Below, piece after piece: positions 46,587 through 58,494 of a DNA stretch of 64,000 nt. The first letter of the stretch is position 1; the number at the start of each line of letters is the position of its first letter. Origin of the DNA: Homalodisca vitripennis (Eukaryota; Arthropoda; Insecta; Hemiptera; Cicadellidae); NCBI RefSeq assembly GCF_021130785.1, contig NC_060215.1, forward strand, positions 119,622,501-119,686,500, written 5' to 3'. Made by a program: the position numbers and the translations under genes. The notes beneath the pieces were generated by a model. The model worked only from the letters and a program-made list of their open reading frames with translations, was not told where the DNA came from and made no database searches.

Positions 46587-49500
46587 GACAGACAGAGGCT
46601 GAAATCATCAAGTTGATGAATAATATCGCCTCGTGCAGTGATACTGTAAGGGAGACCCGTTAGGGCACACAATGGCTGAACAAAACAGAACTAATTTCCG
46701 CCACTTGCAGTGTTACTGGAGTGAGATGTCAGGATAGACAGAGGCTGAACAACATCAAGCTGATGAATGATTCCACTATGTGTAGTTCTACTGTTAAGAC
46801 AGCTGTGAGGATAGACAGGGATTAAACAACATAGAGCTGATGTATGATTCCACCACGTGCAGTGGTACTGGAATGGGAAATGTGAGGATAGACAGGGGCT
46901 GAAATACCTTGAGTTGATAAATAATTCCGAAACGTGCAGTGGTACTTGACAGGGAGCCGTAAGGGAAGAAACAGGCTGAAACCATAGAAAAGATGAATGA
47001 TTCCGTCACGTGCAGTGGTACTTAACAGGGAGCTGAAAGATTAGACAGGGGCTTAACAGCATGGAGTAATGAATGGTTCCGGTGTGTCTGGTGGTAATGT
47101 ATAAGAGAGCTATGAGTGCAGACAGGGGATGAACTATATCGAGCTGATGAATCATTCCGCCACGTGCAGTGGTACTTGACAAGGAGCTGTAAGGATAGAC
47201 AAGAGCTGAACAACATCATGCTGAGGAATGATTCTGCTATGTGCAGTTCTACTGTGTAATGGAGCTATGGGGATAGACAGGGGCTGAACAACATCAAGCT
47301 GATTAATGAATCCGCGATGTCCAGTGGTACTGCACAGGGGATCTTTGAGAATAGACAGGGGCTTAACAACATCAAGCTGATGAATGATTCCGGTATAACC
47401 AGTGCTACTGTATAGGAGAGCTATGAGAACCGACAAGGAATGAACAACATCAAGCTGATTAATGATTCCGCTACGTCCAGTGCTACTGTATAGGAGACCT
47501 GTGAGGATAGACTGGGGCTGAACAACATCAAACTGATTAACGATTCCGCTATGTCCAGTGTTCCAGTGGTACTGAACAGGAGAGCTGTGAGGATAGACAT
47601 GGACTAAACAACATCAAGCTGATAAATGATTCCGCTATAACTAGTGCTACTGTACAGGAGAGCTGTGAGGATAGACAGGGGCGGAACAACTTTGAGATGA
47701 TTAATGATTCGACTATGTGTAGTTCTACTGTATAATGGAGCAGTGGCGATAGACAAGGGTTGAAAAACATCAAGCTAATGAATGCTTCCGCTATGTCTAG
47801 TGGTAATGTATAGAAGGGCTGTGATGATGGACATGGGCTAAACAACATCAACCTGATGAATGATTCCTCTATATATATTTCTACTGTATAAGACAGCTGT
47901 ATGGATAGACAGAGGCTGAACAACATCGTGCTGATAAACTATTCGGCTACGTCCAGTGGTATTGTATAGGAGAGCTGTGAGGACAGACATGGGCTGAACA
48001 ACATCGATCTGATGAAGGATTCCTCTGTGTGTATTACTAATGTATAAGAGAGCTGTGAAGAAAGACTTGGGCTGAACAACATCAAACTGATGTATGATTC
48101 CACTATGTCCATTGGTACTGTATAGGAGTGTTGTGAGGATGGACATGGGCTGAATAACATTGACCTGATGAATGATTCCCCTATATATATTTCTACTGTA
48201 TAAGACAGCTGTAAGGATAGACAGAGGCTGAACAACATCGTGCTGATGAATGATTCCAGTATCTCCAGTGGTACGGTACAGGAGAGCTGTGAGGATAGAC
48301 ATGGTCTAAACAACATCAAGCTGATTAAAGATTACACTATAACCAGTGCTACTGTATAGGAGATCTGTGAGGATAGCCAGGGGCGGAATAACTTTGAGCT
48401 GATTAATGATTCCGCTATGTGTAGTTGTACTGTATAATGGAGCAGTGGGGATAGTAAGGGACTGAACAAAATCGAGCTAATGAATGCTTCAGCTATGTCT
48501 AGTGGTAATGTATAGGAGGGCTGTGAGGATCTACATGGGCTAAACAACATCGACCTGATGAATGATTCCTCTATATATATTTCTACTGTATAAGACAGCC
48601 GTAAGGATAGACAGAGGCTGAACAACATCGTGCTGATAAATTATTCGGCTACGTCCAGTGGTACTTGACAGGGAGCTGTAAGGAAAGACTGGGCTGAAAA
48701 CATTGAGCTGATGAATAAATAGACCACATTCAGTGGTACTTGACAGGGAGCTGTAAGGAAATACACAGGCTGAACAGCATCGAGCTAAAGAATAATTCTG
48801 CCGCATGCAGTGGTACTTGACAGGGAGCTGTAAGGATAGACATGGGCTGAACAACATCGAACTGATGAATGATTCCCTTACTGTAAAAGAGAGGTGTAAG
48901 GATAGACAGAGGCTGAACAACATCGAGCTGATAAATTATTCAGCTACGTCCTGTGGTACTGTATAGGAGGGATGTGAGTACAGACATGGGCTGAACAACA
49001 TCGAGCAAATGAATGATTCCGCCACGTGCAGTGTTACTGGAGTGGGAGATGTGAGGATAGACAGAGGCTGAACAACATCGAGCTGATAAATTATTCGGCT
49101 ACGTCCAGTGGTACTGTATAGGAGAGCTGTGAGGACAGACATGGGCTGAACAACATCGAGCAAATGAATGATTCCGCTACGTGCAGTGTTACTGGAGTGG
49201 GAGATGTGAGGATAGACAGAGGCTGAACAACATTGAGCTGATAAATTATTCGGCTACCTCCAGTGGTACTGTATAGGAGAGCTGTGAGGACAGACATTGG
49301 CTGAACAACATCGAGCAAATGAATGATTTTGCCACGTGCAGTGGTACTGGAATGGGAGATGTGAGGATAGACAAGGGCTGAACAACATAGAGTTGTTGAA
49401 TGATTCCACAATGTCCAGTTATACTGTATATGAGAGCTGTAAGAACAGGTGGGGGGTGAACATCATCGAGCTGATGAATGATTCCGGTATGTCCAATGGT

Positions 49501-50850
49501 ACTGAATAAGAGAGAGGTGAGGACCCACAGGGGCTGAACATCATGGAGCTGATGAATTATTTCGCCATATCCAGTGGTACTGTTTAAGAAAGCTGTGAAG
49601 ACAGCTTGACAGGCATTAGCTGAAAAACGTCGAGCTGATGGATTGGAAGATGTGAGGATAGACAGAGGATGAACAACATTGAGCTAATGAATGAATCTGC
49701 AACGTGCAGTATTACTGGAGTGGGAGATGTGAGGACAGACAGGGTCTGAACAACATTGAGCTAATGAATGATTCCTCCACGGGCAGTAGTACTGGAGGGG
49801 GAGATGCGAGGATAAATAGGGGCTGAACAACATCGAGCTGTTGAATGATTCCACATTGTCTAGTGGTACTGTATAGCAGTGCTGTGAGGACAGACAGTGG
49901 CTGAAATCGTCGAGTTGATGAATAACTCCGCTACATGCAGTGGTACTTGAAGGGGGCAGTAAGGAAAGACCGGGCTGAAAACCATAGAGCTGATGAAAGA
50001 TTCTGCCAAATGAATTGGTACTTGACAGGGAGCTGTTAGGATAGACAGGGGCTGAATAACACTGAGCTAATGAATGTTTCTGCTACGTCTAGTGGTATCA
50101 TCGTCTAGCTCCTCTTGTATAGGAGAGCTGTGAGGACAGACAGGGGCTAAAAAACCTCGAGTTGATAAATAATTCCACCGCGTGCAGTAGTACTTGACAG
50201 GGAATTAAAAGGAAAGATACTGGCCGAACAACCCTTGCAGTGGTACTTGACAGGGAGCTAAAAGGAAAGATATTGGCTGAACAACATTGAGGTAAAAAAT
50301 GTGTCCACCATGTGCTGCTGTAAGGAAAGACACGTGCTGAAACCATAAGCTGATGACTGATTTCGCTACGTGCAGTGATACTGGAGTGGGAGATATTAGA
50401 ATAGACAAGAGCTGAACAATATCGAGCTAATGAATGATTCCACCACGTGCAGTGGTACATGACAGGGAGCTGTAAAGATAGACATGTGTTGAACAATATC
50501 GAGTAATGAATGATTCCGGTATGTCTAGTGGTAATGTATAAGAAAGCTGTAAGGAAAGAGATGGTTGAACAACATTGAGCTGATGAATAATTAAACCACG
50601 TGCAGTGGTACCTGATAGGGAGCTAAAAGGAAAGATACCGGCTGAACAAGATCGAGGTAAAAAATATATCCGCCACGTGCAGCTGTAAGGAAAGACACGG
50701 GCTGAAACCATAAGCTGATGACTGATTTCGCTACGTGCAGTGGTACTGTATAGGAGTGCTGTGAGGAAGGACGGGGCTGAACAACATCGACCTGATGAAT
50801 GATTCCTTTACGTGCAGTAGTTCTGGAGTGGGAATGCGAGGATAGACATG
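46587..50850 (-). repeat. 78-bp satellite array, inverted and more diverged block
   Basis: The same satellite read on the minus strand; the plus strand shows GATAGACAGGGGCTGAACAA and ATGAATGATTCCGC instead of their complements. The 78-bp spacing persists, for example between GAACAACATCGAG repeats near 49,070-49,160. Monomers are more diverged than in blocks 1-3, many carry the CACGTG-containing GCCACGTGCAGTGGTACT type, and indels are common toward the right. Minus-strand open frames of up to 154 codons here are again repeat artefacts. Confidence 0.93.
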
Positions 50851-51686
50851 GTGCTATCTATCCTCTCATCTCCCACTCCAGTATCACTGCACGTGGTGGA
50901 ATCATTTATTGACTCGATATTGTTTAGTCTGGTCTATCCTCAAAGCTCTCCTATACATTACCACTAGACATAGCGGAAACATTCGTCCTCTCCCTGTCAA
51001 GTACCACTGCACGTGGTTTAATTATTCATTAGCTCAATGTTGTTCAGCCTCTGTTTGTCCTCACGGCTCTCATATACAGTAGCACTGGACATAGCGGAAA
51101 CATTCGTCCTCTCCCTGTCAAGTACCACTGCACGTGGTTTAATTATTCATCAGCTCGATGTTGTTCAGCTCCTGTCTGTCCTCACATCTCCCACTATTCT
51201 CACAGATCCCCTGTTCAGTACCACTGGACATAGTGGAATCATTAATTACTCCATGATGTTAAGCCCCTGTCTATCTTTACAGCTCCCTGTCAAGTACCAC
51301 TGCACGTGGCGGAATCATTAATCTTTTCTTTGGTTTCAGCCTGTTTCTTCCCTTACGGCTCACTGTCAAGTACCACTGCATGTGGCGGAATCATTCATTA
51401 GCTTGATATTGTTCAGCCCTTGTCTATTCTCACATCTCCCACTCCAGTATCATTGCACATGGCAGACTGATTCATCAGCTTGATATTGTTGATCCCCTGT
51501 TTGTCCTCACAGCTCTCCTATACATTACCACTAGACATAGCGGAATTATTTATTAGCTCGATGTTTTTCAGCCCCTGTCTATCCTTACAGCTCCCTGTCA
51601 AGTACCACTGCACGTGGCGGAATCATTCATCTTTTCTATGGTTTCAGCCTGTTTCTTCCCTTACGGGTCTCTGTCAAGTACCACTA
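50851..51686 (+). repeat. 78-bp satellite array, terminal forward block
   Basis: Orientation flips back at about 50,850 (GGATAGACATGG followed by TGCTATCTATCC). Around eleven diverged monomers follow, several with CTCCCTGTCAAGTACCACTG, and the array stops at CCACTA near 51,686. Confidence 0.9.
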
Positions 51687-51912
51687 AAAAGGAAGCATGC
51701 TCTTTACCCAACTTATTAATATTTTATTCTACTGTGCTTTATTTACGATTCTTTGTTATTATAATTAACCTATTTTAGGTATTTAGTATTTTTCATAAAA
51801 ATATGGTAGAAAGAAAGAAATAGTCAGGAGTGTTTAACAGATAGCATAAGGCTGAGTTTAAGCATAAACGTAAAAAATGGGTGAAATAGCTTGAACTGTT
51901 TTTTTACTCAGG

Positions 51913-52121
51913 CAGCTAGCCAATTCAGTAATGCTCCTATAATGGCCAGAAAATCTATTCATCCAGTATACGAAACCCAAAAGTATATGCCTTTAGAAAG
52001 AACGTGCTATGAAATACTTTTCAAAATAAACATTAAAAATATTTCAGAGGAAAATGTTTACTTACAGGGTGCTATTGACCTGAATGAAAAAGTGAAATCT
52101 TTTTTGGGAAATATGAGATAA
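51913..52121 (+). other. Possible exon or decayed coding frame, unrecognised
   Basis: A T-rich tract ending in TTTTTTTACTCAG (to 51,912) looks like a splice acceptor. The frame after it is open for about 69 codons to a TAA at 52,119-52,121, with a non-repetitive, soluble-looking product (PVYETQKYMPLERTCYE, then a Glu/Lys/Asn-rich end). I do not recognise the protein. It may be a terminal exon, a pseudogene piece or a chance frame. Confidence 0.25.
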
Positions 52122-52672
52122 GAGAAGGGCTTAAACAATTTCATTGATGCCAAAGAGCTGGCTGAAAAATTGGAGATGGTCCAAAGGAAAACAGTTTTCT
52201 TATGAAGAAGAAGTTGAACCTGCAGGATGAACTAGGAAAGAACTCTTTTAGTGTTGACTTTCTATGTAATTCTAGATTAAGAAATGAACTCCTTGAGAGA
52301 AAGATTTGAACTGATGTGAAATTTAAGTTTACAACATGTGGAAAAGAAAGAACGTAGTTTATTGTAAACATCTGTAATCAGTTCTTACTGATCAAAATGA
52401 GTGCTACACAGACAAAAGTGAGTTAGTGGAAGAGTTTCTATTTATATCACCTATACTGCCAAAAAAGAGCAAGAGCAAACAAGTGCTGTCTTATCTAATT
52501 GTGAAATCATATGTCAACACATCTCCTAATACATTATTTAGCGAATTCTTCTTTTTCCTTCCTGTTTTAGTTACAGTGGTGAAACTAGTTTTTGAATTCA
52601 AATGGATTAACAATAATGGACAATTAACGAAAGTAAATTTTTAAGATGCAATTTTGCTATCTAAATATGGGG

Positions 52673-52674
<2 letters not shown>
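52122..52674. other. AT-rich interval, no gene recognised
   Basis: Short open frames only. One (52,190-52,320, with KKKLNLQDELGKNSF) could be more decayed coding sequence related to the preceding frame, but I cannot support that. Confidence 0.4.

Positions 52675-52718
<44 letters not shown>
52675..52718. repeat. (TA)n microsatellite
   Basis: An uninterrupted TA run of about 22 units directly precedes CAGGGTGTAC. Confidence 0.95.
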
Positions 52719-52721
<3 letters not shown>

Positions 52722-53290
52722 GGTGTACATAAAGTCCTGCACAGGTAAAATACTTTCTGAACGATAACAGATAAATCAACAAGATTTGGTACATCAACAC
52801 TACACCTAAAAATCTACTTTTTGAAGGAACTATCACTTTTCTGTAATATCATGGGGACGTCCCGCAAGGAGTCAGAAGAAAATCTTGAAATATTGCTTTA
52901 CTTTTATGTTGGATGAAAAAAGTGAGAACTGCTCATATAGAAAAGTTGTAGTTGTGGTGCAATATAGTACACAAATACTACTTTTGTTTAAGAATTACAT
53001 CACACTATTGCACACACGTTTACCCACACACTCTAAATGTTGTACAAATGTAATGTGAGTAAAATTTATGCAATAAAGAACTTAAATTTAAAGTTTGGCT
53101 ACTGTTTCATTGATTTTTTACTATTGTACAACGTGGGGGAAAACACTTTGCATAGTCCCAAAATTTGTCTTGGAGTGGCCCTGCTCTCCACACTTGTTTA
53201 ACTTATCCATCTTCGACGTTAACAGACAAAGATATCTGAATGCACCCTTAAATTTGTTTACAGACAAAATTATCTTTGAGCATTGAAAAT
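52719..53290 (+). mobile_element. Probable DNA-transposon remnant
   Basis: It starts CAGGGTGTACATAAAGTCC right after a TA run; CAGGGTGT ends next to TA repeats are common for insect mariner-like elements (recalled, not checked). Near 53,165-53,200 the plus strand encodes LEWPCSPHL, close to the WPxxSPDL box of mariner-type DDE transposases. No other transposase motif and no matching right terminus were found, so this is at best a short decayed fragment. Confidence 0.3.
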
Positions 53291-54469
53291 ATACTCTTTA
53301 CAGAATATTTTTATGAGATATTCGATAAAATTTATTCTTTTCCTGGAAAATATCTTAAATTATGATGCAATATATTTTACTAACAAAAATGCCTACATGC
53401 ATTAGGACCATCCTTCATTGATATATCAAACCAAACTTGTGTCTTAAAAATGAAAGTGGTTGAAACATGGAAGAGACTCATTTTTCCTGAAAACATAAAA
53501 GCCTACTGTAGTATATTATAGGAGATATTAAACATACTATAAATAATAACATTTGTACCAGGGTTTGAATTTGGCTTTAATGAAATCACTATTTTAAATT
53601 AGTATACTTAAGAAGTCTCATGATGTATAGATTTAGCAGATTTATACTAATTCCCATAAGCAATAGACAATTTTATAGGTATTATAGGTTATTATAGGTA
53701 ATAATGTGATTACTTTCAGTTTACATTGAACATACCCCTCTCCACAATAAACATGTATTTTGTGAAATTTGTGTATGTATATATACATATTAGAAACCTA
53801 CTGTCAGAACAGTGTTTTTTTCAAACATAACACGTAGCGATGATCTACACACAAAATTTGTATTATCATCTTTTTGTTCTCTTAGGACAAAAAGCTTATA
53901 AATTGAACTTAGTCCTGTAAGAACTTTTGCGCTGCTTCTGGAGTGACATGATATTCAGGATGGGTAAGGTTAGGGAGTAGGGGCCGCCTCCTATCGAGAT
54001 CCATGAGGAAAAATTAGGGCACTACATCTCAAAGTCATGTCTCCCTGGAAGAAGGGGAGGCCAGCTCTGAACCAGCCTCTCCAGTCAAAGTAGGAAGTAA
54101 AACTTATATTTTTATCTTCAAACGTTGTTATTTGGCTAATTTAAAAAAATTCTGAATTTCGTACTTTAAATCCATACAGCTTTAAACCAAATGTATAGAG
54201 TAATCAATCAATTAAATTAAAAAAAAACATTTTTTCTACTCTTTCTAATTTGGGAGAAGTTATTTTAAAGGGCTATTTATGACTTTGGAATCTTATCAAA
54301 GAGTCCAAACAAAACCGAAAAGCATCATCTTAACAATAACTTCTTAGAGTGCTTAATTATCAGATTAGGTCAACCAGTTGCATGTTACTGGTGTGGCTTC
54401 TGTAGAATTAGGAGTTAAAAATTACATATTAATTATTAGGTACCTGATGCTTACCAAAGTATTACAAAT
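53291..54469. other. AT-rich interval, no gene recognised
   Basis: No convincing coding frame or RNA gene. A more GC-rich patch at about 53,940-54,105 (GGCCGCCTCCTATCGAGATC) is probably part of an old repeat, which I cannot classify. Confidence 0.4.
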
Positions 54470-54795
54470 TCCACCCTTCATGAACAGAAGTTATGAAGAA
54501 TTTAATTAATTAGTACTTATTTTATACCAAAGTATAGAACTTTTACCCTTTACATCCAATCCTGCCGGACCAATGCTATGCCAGCTCGGCACATGTGGAT
54601 TTTTCAGTTGACACAAATATAAAAATTAGCACCTAATTTGTACCAAACCATTATAATTTCTCCCTTCACATTGAGTACTGCCGGACCAGTGATACGCCAG
54701 TCCGACACATGTGCAATTTCCAGTTGAAACATACACAACATTTTGTATCTAATTTTTACCAAAATTTATAATTTGTACTTTTCATGAATAAGAAT
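54470..54795 (+). repeat. Degenerate tandem repeat, period about 116 bp
   Basis: CTGCCGGACCAATGCTATGC (54,562) and CTGCCGGACCAGTGATACGC (54,678) are 116 bp apart. Each is followed by CACATGTG and a TTTGTACCAAA/TTTTTACCAAA tract. Related CCTTCATGAA-type segments at about 54,474 and 54,779 suggest partial flanking copies. Confidence 0.75.
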
Positions 54796-55994
54796 TTTAG
54801 CTACATTCTTAAGGAGCAAACTGTAAAATACCAACATATACTTTTTTATATGTATTTTTTAACTTTTACTGAAGTGGGTAAATAAAGTAGAAACAATTTC
54901 TTTTATTACATATGTATTTACAACATTCAAATGGAGTGTGGGAAGAGAAATACTGTAGTTATGGTGTCGTGACGTTGGTTAACCATGTAGAATTAAGAAT
55001 TTCAACATTGTTATGGAACATTGGGATGTGGCTAGACCAATATCATAAGGTTTTCCTGAACTTTATAACTCACATGGTAATTTTGTCTTATTCTTTTAAA
55101 CAAAAACATATAATAATCAATGAATTAACTATGGATTGTCACAAAATTAAATTTTTGTTAGAAACAGAATTCACAGGTTAATGATAGTTTTTTTAAAAAT
55201 ATTGAAGTATAAGCACTGACCATTTATCCAGTAGGGTTCATTTCTGCCTGGTTTATACCTTCCAGTTAATCCCATACTGGGCACAGCAAAAACTGATGTG
55301 TTAGGTCTTGTCTACTGCGGGATGTAACTGTTGGAGTTGGTAGGGTTCCCTAAGACTCAAAGCTTCTTGCTAGCCTAGACATAAGGGCGTGTCACCTCCT
55401 GTCTGCTGTCTAGAACGGAAAATTATCACAGTCCCGTTTTTATACATTGTAACTGTACTTTTCTTCATGTTAAACAGAATATAGATTCTTTTGCTTACCA
55501 AAGCTCTAGTCATAGAGTTTAATAACTTTAAATCTTTTGCAACTAAGTGGATTAAAAATCAACCTTTTTATATTATAGGTGTACTATAATTATAAATTTC
55601 TATACAACCTATTGTACATTGTAGAAAAATTGTATCTAAATTTAGATGAACTGATATAGTGACAAAATCAGTTGTAAATTATTTTGTTACATTAACCGCT
55701 GTCCTTACTAAACTTTTAACGTGTCCCGTTGTGAAATGCTTAAAGAATATGAATAATATTTTCAATTGGCTATTGCCTACGTACAAATTACATTAGTTCA
55801 CAAACTAAATTAATTTAATATTTTGTTAGCGTTATTATTTTTTGTAATACTGTAAAACATGTGAATAGAAAAAAATGTGAAATTTAATTAAGAGCTTTAC
55901 GTTGTTTATTTATTTGTATATTCGAAACGAGCGGTAATAAAAATGGCATGTCTTCCCTCGGGACCAGAGTTCACTCCGGGTAGGATGTTTCTTC
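54796..55994. other. AT-rich interval, no gene recognised
   Basis: An 89-codon open frame at 54,912-55,181 has no recognisable motif and is probably chance. A GC-richer stretch at about 55,250-55,420 looks like low-copy repeat debris. Confidence 0.4.
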
Positions 55995-56066
55995 ACCACC
56001 ACTAACGAGCTCCTCCTCGTGGGCCAGCCACATGGGCTGATCAGAAACCTCGGAGAGAAAGAGTGG
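55995..56066 (+). repeat. Inverted repeat, left arm, with conserved peptide
   Basis: About 70 bp matching the reverse complement of 57,161-57,229 with one 3-bp gap, including 15 identical bases GGCTGATCAGAAACC. In both arms the same reading frame gives an NELxxGxPHGLIRNxGExEW-like peptide, so the repeat may be decayed coding sequence. A 14-bp palindrome GGAGGGGCCCCTCC lies just outside at 56,071-56,084. Confidence 0.75.
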
Positions 56067-56085
56067 AGATGGAGGGGCCCCTCCT

Positions 56086-57160
56086 GCCAACTACAGATGG
56101 TCTGTGTATTGGAATAATAGAATGAACCGTCCCACGCTTTTCGCTCCATACTCTGGATTTAATTTAGTTTAGTACCAGGCAAACCTATTACAATATACCA
56201 CTGTGTTTTAGCTTATACTCTGATTTAAACACGTTTCAGTAGTTTGGTACAGCATACATATATTTAAATTATATTTTCAAGCTGGATGTTGCAGGTTGCA
56301 ACACAATTAAATTGATTTCATTAAACCTTGATTTTACAACGTAATTAATAACAGGCAATTAATCTTGTCAACATACAAATAAACCAATACAATGAAGTAT
56401 AGAAGTCTAATGTAACAAAGTAACTTCGTTACATGCAGTGTCATAGCTAGAAAAATTCAAGGGAGGATTAAACATCCGAGAGGTTACAAAGAGCCCTACT
56501 CCCAAAATTTAGAAATTTGTTTGTTTAAAAGTGTATTCTCAAGCTAATTGTACTTTTTAATTTGCTTACTCTCTCATATTCGATTGTAGTTATTCATGCA
56601 TGTCAAAGTAGTTAGGTACTTGTGATTGATTTTGCCATATTTCTATATTTATGTTTTTTTTACATGGTTTAATCCACTTAGTTTATAGTTCTTAACACAT
56701 CTACTGTGATAACTCTTTATTATAGCTTTTGTAGCTTAATTAATTATTTCTGTACTACCAATTAAAGACTCTACCTTAAAATATGTTGCAGTTATGCACA
56801 TGAATGTGTTGCTTTGTCCTATTAATTTTAATAGCTTTCTAACGCAATGAAAAGATATATGTACTGTCGTTTTAAGACAATATACAAATTATGACGAACT
56901 TATGACACTTTAATGCAATATTCATTGTGCACCATCTCACATTTTGTCAAGTGTCTTTAGAGGTATAAAGAAAGTTCAATATTAATATAATTAATTGAAG
57001 AAACACTAATGCAGTGTAGGTTCTACACAACTTCAATCTTATTCAGATGTGTTCTATATAAAATGACTCATTAATTTGTAATAGATTATATATATCAGAA
57101 TCGTTCCGAACTGAGATCGCTGATCAGCCGCATGTTCGGGATTACTGCTCGGCTTTGCCC
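56086..57160. other. Interval between inverted-repeat arms, no gene recognised
   Basis: AT-rich DNA without a long frame. If the arms are transposon ends, this would be a non-autonomous interior, but that is not established. Confidence 0.4.
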
Positions 57161-57229
57161 CCACTCTTCCTCTCCGTGGTTTCTGATCAGCCCGTGTGGG
57201 TGGCCCAAGTTGAGCTCGTCCACCACTGC
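57161..57229 (-). repeat. Inverted repeat, right arm
   Basis: Reverse-complement partner of 55,995-56,066. On the minus strand it encodes DELNLGHPHGLIRNHGEEEW within a short open frame (57,095-57,289). Confidence 0.75.
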
Positions 57230-58484
57230 TACATCACGAACGGGCTGCCTTGTCGCACAGGCATCTGCCCCGCGCTTGCTTGTATTCACAAATCACAACA
57301 CAACAGTGCACTTGTTTTGGTAGTGCAGTATGTTCTTTCATTAGTGACTGAATGATTTGTCTAACATGGAAACAATTAATTATTTTAATAAAGTGCCGTA
57401 CTGGTAAGTAAAAACGAATATTCCATTAAATATGCAGTGAAAGAGTTGTGTCCTAGGCTTTAATTCCAATTTTGATGGAACAAAACTAAGTAGGTATGAA
57501 AATGTCCACTAAATAATGATTTAAGGCAAATATGTTAGATCTATTTTGTTCATTGGACCAATTTTGAACCTGATAAAAATTATGTATTTTGTTAACATAA
57601 TTTTCTTCATTGCGATATTGCTAGAGGAGATTGTAAAAAAATAACAGATGAAACAGTTATGATCAATAATGGAACAGATAAAAGGCATTTCCAGAGGTGA
57701 GACATGGATAGTTTTCTACATTACTCAAAAATCCCAATTACATGTTACAGACTTACAACCAAAATATAGAAAACACCTGAAGAAAGACAATCCAAAATTG
57801 ACTTCATAAAAAACAAAATTAAAATGTTCAAACAAGGTAAAATAAATAGATTTTGTATTTTTAGAATCCAGACAAGTTTTACAACAAGAAGCTTTATTGT
57901 ATACCATTTACAGAAGGAAGCTGGATGCGATAGAGTTAAACACGTCTGAAAACGTGTGGATGAGCTTGAGATATATATTATACATATAGCTAAAAAGTTA
58001 TAAAATCACATAAGTTTTCAGCTTGCAGAAACATTATTATTTATGATAAAGAGTTAACTGTTGAAGAAATGCCAATTAAAGAATGATGTAGGCCAATATT
58101 TATGTACAGTATCATAATTTGCGGTAGATCGGAGAAGGCTAAACCTAAAATGGTGTGCATACTTGTGGAAATTTTAAAAAGATTGAAGTATATTATAAAA
58201 GCACATAAATAATTTGTCTCAAAAATATGTCTAAAAGAAAAATTATTGAACATGGTAGTTAGTAATGCCTGTAGAATGCTGCAATTTACATTTAACTTCA
58301 CGTTTTTAGTGTGAAATATCTCATTTGATTTCATTATAATAGGCGTGTGTCTAATTTTACAACATACTGATAAACAATTATATAAAAAATATTTAAGACA
58401 TATTATCCAGTTAAAAAAAGATAAGAGACGAACTAAAGTGTCAGCAAAATAACATGTGAAAATGTATTTATTAAACAAACTATC
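57230..58484. other. AT-rich interval, no gene recognised
   Basis: A 145-codon minus-strand frame (58,041-58,478) is Phe/Ile/Leu-rich with no recognisable motif, as expected by chance in AT-rich DNA. Confidence 0.4.
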
Positions 58485-58494
58485 GTGACGTCAC
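58485..58494. promoter_or_regulatory. GTGACGTCAC palindrome (CRE-like) at a GC-rich patch
   Basis: A perfect 10-bp palindrome containing the TGACGTCA CREB/ATF consensus opens a locally GC-rich patch (58,485-58,620) in AT-rich DNA. There is no recognisable gene on either side, so a promoter role is speculative. Confidence 0.3.

Noticed and set aside
241..51686. Dozens of open frames of 60-250 codons encoding 26-residue repeats
   Set aside because: They follow from the 78-bp period and occur in several frames and on both strands at once. No start context, splice signal or known domain supports them as genes.
241..51686. CENP-B box or telomeric (TTAGG)n repeats that would identify the array as centromeric or telomeric
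   Set aside because: I saw neither motif. The chromosomal location of the array cannot be told from the sequence.
54912..55181. 89-codon plus-strand frame
   Set aside because: No recognisable motif, no splice or promoter context.
58041..58478. 145-codon minus-strand frame
   Set aside because: AT-rich, Phe/Ile/Leu-biased composition without any motif; consistent with chance.
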